In this document: piece after piece, positions 42,521-51,600 of the stretch
Position numbering within the stretch: position 1 is the first letter of the stretch
Layout: each line of letters opens with the position of its first letter
NCBI GenBank assembly: GCA_045542075.1
Contig: JAZQKI010000042.1
Location: 38,496 to 102,495 of the forward strand
Source of the DNA: SVTX01 sp045542075
Lineage (GTDB): Bacteria > Bacillota > Clostridia > Oscillospirales > CAG-272
Direction: 5' to 3'
Length of the DNA stretch: 64,000 nt
Position numbers and translations under genes: made by a program
Notes under the pieces: model-generated
The model's input: the letters and a program-made list of their open reading frames with translations, nothing else
The model's database searches: none
Told to the model about the DNA's origin: nothing

Positions 42521-45400
42521 TTATTCTGCGGCTACGGTAGGTCCATAGTGCTTGTAATAGAAGCAAAGCTTTGTCCAGCTATGCTCAACACCCTCGAGGG
42601 AATATCTGTCCATAAACATCTGAAGAATTTCTGCAAGCTCCTCGGTCATCTCGATACAACCGTTGAGCTCTTCATTCTCGTTATTGGTAATTACCTGATC
42701 AAGATATGCCTGCATTTGCTCGGTGTAATCACCTGCGCCGTGGTAAATACCGTTTTTTACCTCCTCGATAAGCTCGACTCTTTGAGCGTAGAGGTATTCG
42801 CCCCAAGCCTCCTTGAAGCCCTGAGCCTCATCAATGCCCGCAGCCTCGAATTCCTCAATAAAGCCCTCTATCTCAACATCAAGAGAGGTTTTGTCAAAGT
42901 TGAAGCCGTCAAGCTTAATCGCATCCTCAATGGAATGGCTGAACAGACCTGTACGCGTCCAGAAATCAGCATAGAGCACAGGGCCCTGCGTGCCGTCCTC
43001 GTTCTTTACGTAATACTTGCCGTCAACGAGCATTACGTCAACACCTGTTGCCTCGGGAGTTGCGCCGTAGTCTATCTCTCCGTCACCGTCATCGGGCATT
43101 GTGAAGGGCCCGGGGGATGCGTGAGTAAATATGTCGGCAACATCGCCTTCTCTTTCAATTCTGAAGGTAAAGGATCCGGACGCATATATATCATAGTATG
43201 CGAGGTCCATATAACAGGTTTCGCCTGCTTTTATATACACAAGCATGGAAACATTCTTGGTATCCTGCCACATCTTTTCAGCATGCTCGTAGGTATAGAT
43301 AAGCTCGTGATTTTCATCAAACAACCAAGCGTCAATAGCATAATCAACGCCGTCCACTATTCCCTCTGCCGTGCTGTACGAGGTAATGCGGTATACGCCC
43401 GACTCCTCGGGGGTAAACGCATAGAGATAACCTCTTGGCATTACTATCTGGGTATAGGTCACCTCGTTTGCAATATCAAGCTTTGCTTCAAACGCGGAGA
43501 AAATCGCAAGTCCCTTTATGGGGTCCATCATTTGCTCGCCGTTTGTGCCGTATGCATCATAGTAAACGCACATCTGAAGCCACTCGTTCGGGTTGTCTGC
43601 CTCGGTACCGACCGCCTCGCAAACTATCTCAAGAAGCTCGCGGAGCTCCTCATTTACACTACAATAGCCGTACATTCTGGAGTTTACAGAATAGTTGGAA
43701 TACTCCTCAAACTGATCAACGTAATCAATGCCGTTGAGCTTGATAAGACCGTTATAAGCCATCATCCATACGGACATGGTATTGCTGAATCGGGTGTATC
43801 CCATAAGGTTAGCAAGAAGGATAGGTCCGTCCGCCGTACCTACGTGGTAGTAGCCGTCCTCACCGAGAACAACCTCAACGTAGCTGTTGTAGCCTGAGCC
43901 AAGATCATTGAAATCGTTTGCGGCGTGTCTGAAAATATAGGTCTCCTTGTCTATTTCACTTGCGTCAACGATCCTGAGATCCTTGATATACATAGTATCG
44001 TCGCCAACGTCAGAACCGGAATCCTTTATATAGCAGAGCGCAAGCTCGTACGTGCCGTCTTCAAGAGCTACATAAGGATATACTGTGTCCCAATCGTCTC
44101 CGTCGCCCGAAAGCTGATACATATCCTGTCTGTCAACAAGAATATAAAGAATATCTGCTCCAAGCTCGGTAGAAGCCCAGTAATCAAAGGCTATTGCCTG
44201 TCCTGCCTTGAGCTCTACGTCAGCATAAATTATAGAATACGTGGAATGCTTGAACGCGTTTGAGGTTTTAATGCAAGTCTCTCCGTTCTTTTCGCCGATT
44301 ATAAAGGGCCAAGCGTATTCCGCATCCTCGGGATTAGCCTCTCCGCGGTATGTGACACTTATATCGCCCTTGTTAAGCACCGCGCCTATCTCCTCGGATG
44401 AAGGCATTGAAACGTTTGGCTTGGCAACGGGAGTAAGAATAGAGGGGTCAGATATAAGCTGCTGCTGATAATCATCACCTGTGAAATAATCAAATATTGC
44501 CTGGAACTGATGCGCGGACATAGCGCCCTCAATAACAAAGCAAATAACTCCATATCTGTCAACAACAATTGACGTGGGCGCGCCCGAGGGATTGAAGTTT
44601 GCGATAATTCCCTGGTCATCGTATGCTACGGGGAAAGAAAGTCCTTCCGCGGGAAGAGCTCCCTCCTTTATATATCTCTCCATATACGCGGCAATTGCAG
44701 CATCGTTATCAATAGGAGAAAGAGCAAGCACCTCAACAGAGTCGCTATATCTGTTATATACCTCGTTCAATTCGGGGAATTCCTGCAAGCAATAGCCACA
44801 GCCGTCGAACCAATAGTTGATAAGGACCATATCCTTTTCCTTGAGGATCTCGGACAGAGTCATCTCTTCCTTGTCGTCGTATGTGGTGACTGTGAAATCG
44901 TACATAACGTCACCAAGCTCGTAGGTCTTGGAGGGCGAGCCCTCTTTGATTACAGCAGAGGTAAGCACAACGTTCGCATGCTTGTCAACAAACGCATAGC
45001 TTGCCTGAGCGGTATATCCCGCAGGAGTGTTGGGAACGGTTGCGACGTAGGTATCCTTTGTAGGAGCATCTACCGATGCTTCTCCCTTTTCATCTGTTGT
45101 AACATAGCTTACTATGCTCTCTCCATCCTGAATGAACACCATAACATTGGAAAGTGCCATGCCTCCCGCAGTCTTTACGCTTACGGTGTAGGTCGAAGCC
45201 GTGGGTTGGGGTGTCTGAGTGTTTTCAGAAGGCTTTTCGGTGGGGTTTTCCGTCGGCAACTCGGTAGGTGTTGTCGAGGTGGGCTTTTGCGAAGGATTTG
45301 ACGGCGTTTTGTCATCACAGCCTACGAAAGCCATACAGCACACGGACATTATCATAACGAGTGCCAGCACAAGCGAAAGAAGTCTTTTGGTTTCTTTCAT
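42521..45400 (-). CDS. TlpA-like thioredoxin-fold lipoprotein with two copies of an undescribed C-terminal domain
   Basis: A 959-residue lipoprotein. Lipobox FVGC (Cys28), Thr/Pro linker (35-70), CNA-B-like domain (70-150), then a TlpA/redoxin domain (about 160-320) with active site FDGCGYCLQEFPE (Cys201, Cys204) and a conserved proline region NPSGAPTSIVVDRYG. A carbohydrate-binding-like beta domain (about 365-485) follows, then two copies of a domain starting VVLGEDGYYHVGTADGPIL and VMLVDGKYYVKNEDG and ending in W-x-x-(L/M)-C-x-YY-x-x-YG. The CGYC pair suggests thiol-disulfide exchange outside the cell; an oxidase or reductase direction cannot be told. It is a natural partner of the thioredoxin fusion at 35594-37471. 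CAAGGAG precedes the ATG. Confidence 0.82.
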   Translation of the reverse strand: MKETKRLLSLVLALVMIMSVCCMAFVGCDDKTPSNPSQKPTSTTPTELPTENPTEKPSENTQTPQPTASTYTVSVKTAGGMALSNVMVFIQDGESIVSYVTTDEKGEASVDAPTKDTYVATVPNTPAGYTAQASYAFVDKHANVVLTSAVIKEGSPSKTYELGDVMYDFTVTTYDDKEEMTLSEILKEKDMVLINYWFDGCGYCLQEFPELNEVYNRYSDSVEVLALSPIDNDAAIAAYMERYIKEGALPAEGLSFPVAYDDQGIIANFNPSGAPTSIVVDRYGVICFVIEGAMSAHQFQAIFDYFTGDDYQQQLISDPSILTPVAKPNVSMPSSEEIGAVLNKGDISVTYRGEANPEDAEYAWPFIIGEKNGETCIKTSNAFKHSTYSIIYADVELKAGQAIAFDYWASTELGADILYILVDRQDMYQLSGDGDDWDTVYPYVALEDGTYELALCYIKDSGSDVGDDTMYIKDLRIVDASEIDKETYIFRHAANDFNDLGSGYNSYVEVVLGEDGYYHVGTADGPILLANLMGYTRFSNTMSVWMMAYNGLIKLNGIDYVDQFEEYSNYSVNSRMYGYCSVNEELRELLEIVCEAVGTEADNPNEWLQMCVYYDAYGTNGEQMMDPIKGLAIFSAFEAKLDIANEVTYTQIVMPRGYLYAFTPEESGVYRITSYSTAEGIVDGVDYAIDAWLFDENHELIYTYEHAEKMWQDTKNVSMLVYIKAGETCYMDLAYYDIYASGSFTFRIEREGDVADIFTHASPGPFTMPDDGDGEIDYGATPEATGVDVMLVDGKYYVKNEDGTQGPVLYADFWTRTGLFSHSIEDAIKLDGFNFDKTSLDVEIEGFIEEFEAAGIDEAQGFKEAWGEYLYAQRVELIEEVKNGIYHGAGDYTEQMQAYLDQVITNNENEELNGCIEMTEELAEILQMFMDRYSLEGVEHSWTKLCFYYKHYGPTVAAE

Positions 45401-45505
45401 AATAGTTCTCCTTGTTTGAGTAAATTTATCACAACTATGTTCATAATCGTATCAAGCACCAAGGGGGTGCGACAAATAAAATTTATGAATGCATACTCTC
45501 GTGTT

Positions 45506-45534
45506 AGTATAACACATCGAAACCGCAAAGTCAA
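45506..45534 (-). promoter_or_regulatory. Promoter of the thioredoxin lipoprotein
   Basis: Minus strand TTGACT, 17 bp, TATACT. It leaves a leader of about 100 bases containing a small GCACC/GGTGC hairpin (45454-45468). Confidence 0.75.
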
Positions 45535-45679
45535 TTCTCTATTTGTAAAATTTTATAGACGGGTATATTTACAAAATGTACAAGATTTATTATTTTGATT
45601 ATGATATAATATTGTTTATGTATAATGGCGTATTATGAGTTAGTATGCAAAAAATCAGACGAAAGGCAAAAAATCACAG

Positions 45680-48600
45680 ATGATGAAGCAAAAAACAATC
45701 AAACGAGTGGCGGTATCGGTAATTGTCGCCCTCCTTGTCCTGTCAATGACACTTGCTATATGCATCTCTCTTCTCAAGGAAGGCGCAACGGCGGTAACAG
45801 GCTCGTCGCATATTTCCCTGCTTGAGCAGAGCATTGACACCAAAAAGGAGGAATTTTACAGCAATTCCGCCATTCAGAAGCTACCGGACACCGTTAAGGA
45901 CACGGATACCATCTCGCTTATAGTAGAGGTCAAGCAGGAGCCCTTGCTTGAGATCTACAAGGAGCTTGATACGGATATGAGCTTTACCGAGTATGCCGCA
46001 ACAGACGAGGCAGACAAGGTGCGCTACAATATTCAAGGTCAGAAAAGCGAGCTTTTATCCGATCTCGACAAGACGGGAATAGAATACGACACAGGCGCGT
46101 TCTACTCCTCTATTCTCAGTGGATTTGAGATAAAAATCAAAGCCGCGGACTTCAAGGATACCTGCGAGACCTTCGGTGAGCGCGCAAGAGTTATAGTCGG
46201 CGACGTTTACAAGCCTGCTGAAACTCAGCTTGTTGAAAACGAGGTCGACGTTTACGACACAGGTATATTTGACAGCTCGGATTTCGGATATGACGGAACG
46301 GGTATGGTCGTAGCGGTTCTCGATACGGGTATTGACTACGGTCACTCCGCATTCTCTCTTGGCAACTTCACCGCCGACAGAGACAAGCTCGGTCTTACCT
46401 TTGAGCAGGTCTCCGCTCTTATGGCAAGTCATTCCTTCGCTTCCGAGAGGCTTTACAGCGGTCTTACAGCATCCGACGTCTACATAAATGAGAAGATCCC
46501 CTTCTCCTTCGACTACGCGGATTATGACCCCGACGTATTCCCAATAAAGAGCGACCACGGTACGCACGTTTCGGGTATCATCGCAGGTAAGGATGACACC
46601 ATAACGGGTGTTGCTCCGAACGCTCAGCTCGTTGAGATGAAGATATTCTCTGACGTTCAGGACTCTGCTATCTCGTCGTGGATACTTACCGCGGTCGAGG
46701 ACTGTGTCCTGCTTGGCGTTGACGTTATCAACATGTCTATCGGTACGAGCTGTGGATTCAGCCGTGAGACTGACAAGGAAGCTATATCGGGTGTATACGA
46801 GAGAGTGCGCGAGACGGGCATCAGCCTTATCGTTGCGGCATCCAACAGCTACAACTCTACCTACGGCTCGGAAAAGAACGGTAACCTCGGTCTTACCTCC
46901 AATCCCGACTCAGGCACGGTAGGCTCGCCTTCAACCTATGGCGGAGCGCTCTCTATCGCGTCTATAAGCGGTGTAAAGACACCTTACCTTCTCCACGACG
47001 GCAAGATAGTTTACTTTACCGAGTCCTCCGATAAATACTCCGAGGAAAAGAACTTCCTTGACGATATTCTCCCCGAGGGCGTGGATGAAGCGGAAATTGA
47101 GTACGTTACCATCCCCGGCGTGGGACGATACGCGGACTATTCGGGATACGAGGAAACAATAAAGGGCAAGATAGCTCTTATCAAGCGTGGTGATACCACT
47201 TTTGAGGAAAAAGCAAACATTGCCGAGGAAATGGGCGCGGCAGGTATTATCATATACAACAACGTCTCGGGTGATATCAAGATGAACGTTGGTGATATCA
47301 CTATCGCGGCATGCTCCATAAGTCAGGACGACGGTGAGACTCTCGCGGCTACATCCACGGGCAAGATCAAGATCAGCCGCTCCCAGACGTCAGGTCCCTT
47401 TATGTCTGATTTCTCATCCTGGGGCCCCACTCCCGACCTCAAGATCAAGCCTGAGATTACCGCTCACGGCGGATCTATCCTTTCTTCCGTTCCCGGTCAG
47501 AGCTATGACCGTATTTCCGGAACGTCTATGGCTTGCCCCAATATCGCGGGCGCCACCGCTTTGCTTCGTCAGTATATTGTAAATAGATTCCCCTCTCTTG
47601 CAGAGGATAACAATGAAAACAGAAAAGAGATCGCGAGAATAGTTAACAGTCTCTTCATGTCAACCGCGGATATAATAATAAATAAGAACGGATTGCCCTA
47701 TTCCATAAGAAAACAGGGCGCTGGTCTTGCAAACATCAATAAGGCCGCGGCAACAAACGCGTACATCATTACGTATGATGAAAACGGAAATGCAATGGAC
47801 AAGGCCAAGATCGAGCTTGGCGACGATCCCGACAAGACGGGAAATTATACCCTTAAGTTCTCCGTATATAATTTTGGCACAACCACACTTACATACGATA
47901 TCTCCGCATACGTGCTTACTGAGGGCGTAAGTGAGACTAAGACCCACGACGGTAAGACAACTGTCACAGAGGAGGCTTATTCTCTTGACGGCGCGCAGAT
48001 AACCGTAAGCTCCGAGAGTGCTAACGGAAACACGGTAAGTGTTAATGCAGGTCAGACGGTAGATATCACCGTAACCGTAACCCTCAGCGACTCCGACAAG
48101 GCATATCTTAACGAGTCCTTTGAAAACGGAATGTACGTTGAAGGCTTTGTGGTTCTTGATGCGGTTGAAGAAAACTCGGTCGACCTCAGTGTTCCTTATC
48201 TTGCGTTCTACGGCGATTGGACTGTTGCTCCCCTCTTTGATATCGACTATTTCGAGACAAACAAGGACGAGCTTGACGACTCCATAAGCCTTCTTGACAA
48301 AACTCTCCCCGATGCTTACGCTACCCGTCCCATAGGCGGACTCAGCAGCGACTACGTAAGCTATCTCGGCTCTTACTACTTTACTCAGAACCCCAACGCT
48401 ACCCCCATTGCCGCTGACAGAAAGTATATTTCTCTCTCCAATCAGGAGGACTGTGTAAACTCTCTCCGCTTTGTTTGGGCGGGAATGCTCAGAAGCGCGT
48501 CAAAGATCGAGATAACCATCACAGACGATGCCACGGGCGAGGTAGTGTTCAGCAAGGTTGAAAATGATATCCGTAAATCCTACGGAGACGGCGGATCGAT

Positions 48601-51600
48601 CTATCCTGCCAATGTGGAGATAGAATTCAGCGCAATTGAAAACAACCTGAAAAACAACACATCATACACCGTCACCATGAAGGGATATCTTGACGACGGA
48701 AACGACGATTACACTGATGGCGGAAACGGTGAGGAAACAAACCTCAATAACGTATTCAGCTTCCCGATCGTTACCGACTTCCAGGCTCCCGTTGTCACAG
48801 GCTGTGAGTTCTACACCGAATTTGACAACTCAACCAAGGAAACAAAGCTCTTTGCGAAGCTTGCCGTGTACGATAACCATTACTCAATGGCGCTTCAGTC
48901 CGGATTTGTTTCCTATGATCCCACGGATGCGGAGATCCCCTTCACGCTTGAGTCATTTGACAAGTATCTTACTCCTATTTACTCTGAGGAGAATTCCACT
49001 ACATACGTTGTATATGAGCTTACCGATCATATCTACGATATAAAGAAGACCGCATACAACAAGAATACCTTTACGGTTGCGGTATATGACTACGCTCTCA
49101 ACCAGGCAACGTACGAGATCGCTCTTCCCGACGAGATACTTGATCTCTACTTTGATTTTGAGGGCGATTCGAAGTATGACGCAGAATCGGGTATTCTCAC
49201 ACTCAGCCCCAACGAGATATATGAGCTTCGTCCCGCTATCTACCCCAGCACCGAATGGACTGAGCTTCTTGAATACAGCGTCACGATTCCCGCCTCGGGC
49301 GAGGTTGCAAGAGTTGTAAATAACAAGCTCGTCGCAGTCGCCCCCGGAACCTGTCAGGTAATAGCGACGGCTCGTGATCCCATAACCAACAAGCAAAAGC
49401 AAGCAAGATTTATCGTCAAGGTCCTTGGCGAGGGCGATCAGGGCTACGTAAAGTACGATAAGACGGTTGCGGAGAACTTCTCACTCACGGGATATTATGT
49501 CAACAAGGCTTACTATATGCTGGAGACCGAAGCCCGTGATATAGGTGTGACGGGAGACGGAATGAAATTCGGCGGAAGCTATTATTCCCTTAAGATGTTC
49601 CCCTCTGAATCCGTCACTCTCAATTACAAGCTTGACGCTTTCTATCCGAATGACACAGAGGTAGTATTCAAGTCAAGTAACGAAAACATCGTATCTGTTG
49701 ACGAAAACGGAACAATACTTGCAAAAGCCGAGGGCTTTGCGTCGATCTCGGTTGACGTTCTGCTTGATGGCAAGAGCACGTATTACTCACAGTCAATAAA
49801 TATTGAGATCAAAAATCCTTGGGTAAACAGCGGACCGTCTCTTACCCATTACTACGGAAACGGAGGCACTGTAGAATTCCCTGAGAGCGTCGCTGTGACC
49901 GAGATCGGTCAGTTCGCATTCTCAAACTTCGACTACATCGCAAAGGATCCCACCGTTGACGTCATCAACGACGATTATCCCGAGCTTACAAAGATGTGGT
50001 ATATCGGTGATAATACCATTGAAAAGGTTGTAATACCCGTTGGCGTTGAGAAGATAGGCGCGTTTGCATTCGCAGGTCTTTCCGCGCTCAAGGAAGTGGT
50101 TATTCCCTACACGGTCACAATGATCGATCAGAACGCGTTTTATAACTGCTCGTCTCTTACCACTATTTCTTATATGGATGAGAGTGGCAATATAACCACG
50201 GGCAACGGTCTTAAGGGCGTCAAGCTCATCAACCAGAGCGCGTTCGAGAACACAAAGCTTAACGGAACGTATTACTTTGACAGCGCAGTCGCTATCGCAA
50301 GCTATGCGTTTATGGGCAACCGTAATCTTGACGGCGTTGTTCTCGGTGAAAATACCGTTTCGGTCGGTAACTACGCATTTGCAAATAATACCGAGCTTAA
50401 TAAGCTTGAATTCAAGGTTGAAAAGATAAAGCTTGGCGACGGTGCATTCTCGGGCTGCTCCGCTCTTGAGCAGGTCAGCGTTAATACCGACGTTATCCCC
50501 TCCCGACTCTTTGAGGGAGCGTCAAAGCTTGAGAGCATTGTTATAGGTCCTGACGTAGCTGTAATAGGCGAGTATGCGTTCTCTGGCACAGATCTTTTTG
50601 ATGTTGAAATCAATTCAGCCAATAAATATTTCTCGGTAGCGGATAAATGTATCACCAATAAGGCAGGAGATACTCTTATTATCGCTCTGCCCACTATCAA
50701 GGGTGAGTTTGTTCTTAATAATTCCAACATAACGACTATAGGCACAGGCGCATTTGCGAATAACAAGAATATTACGTCCGTAAGCATTCCGTCCGTAACA
50801 AGAGTCATGGATTACGCCTTTGCGGGCTGCGAAAAGCTCACGCAGATAAGTCTCGGCAATCTTACCGAAATCGGCAACTATGCCTTCTATGATACAGATA
50901 TCTCAACCCTTCCCTCGTTTGACAACGTGGATAGGATCGGCAGCTACGCATTCGCAAGCACATCTATAAAGAACGTATCCATCCCCAACGGTGTTGAGAT
51001 CGGAAGCGGAGCTTTTGCGGAATGTCTCACACTTCAGAGCGTCACCATAGGAGATAACGTGACCATAGGCTCCTACGCTTTTGGTATCTCCACAAGCGAT
51101 AAGACAGGAAACTGGTCGCTTGTAAAGGGTGAGGACGGAAATTACCGTTATAAGTTCAACTCCCCTCTTCGCAGTCTGACGATAGGTAAAAATGCAATTA
51201 TCGGAAACCGCGCGTTCTACAGTGCGTATGAGCTTGAGAGCGTAACTCTCGGCGAGGGCGCGACGATCGGCAGCTTTGCGTTCTATAACGCATCCAGCCT
51301 CAATAGCATTGATCTTTCAAAGGTCAAGTCTATCGGCGAGCAGGCATTCTCGGGTGACGTTTATAACGTATTCACTAACAGCTCGGCTTCGAACGTTCTG
51401 ATTGAAAACAACGATTACGTTTACTCTTATTATTCCGCAGCTCTTACAAAAATTGACCTCTCCTCCACTGAGAAGATCGGTGTCGGCGCATTCGCTGGAT
51501 GTCAGCAGCTTTCAGAGGTTGATCTTGGCAAGCTCGACGTAATACCCGACAGAGCGTTTATCGAATGTCCCTCCCTTGAGGTCATTGATCTTTCGGGTGT

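Noticed and set aside
42350..43897. A 515-codon open frame on the plus strand
   Set aside because: It lies opposite the thioredoxin lipoprotein and the start of the next lipoprotein, spans the gap between them, and shows no domain, signal or ribosome site; the minus-strand proteins have lipoboxes and recognisable domains.
45595..45626. Promoter of the giant protease (two TATAAT boxes at 45605 and 45621)
   Set aside because: No -35 box at 16-18 bp fits either one; the nearest TTGATT is 20 bp away, so I do not list it as a feature.
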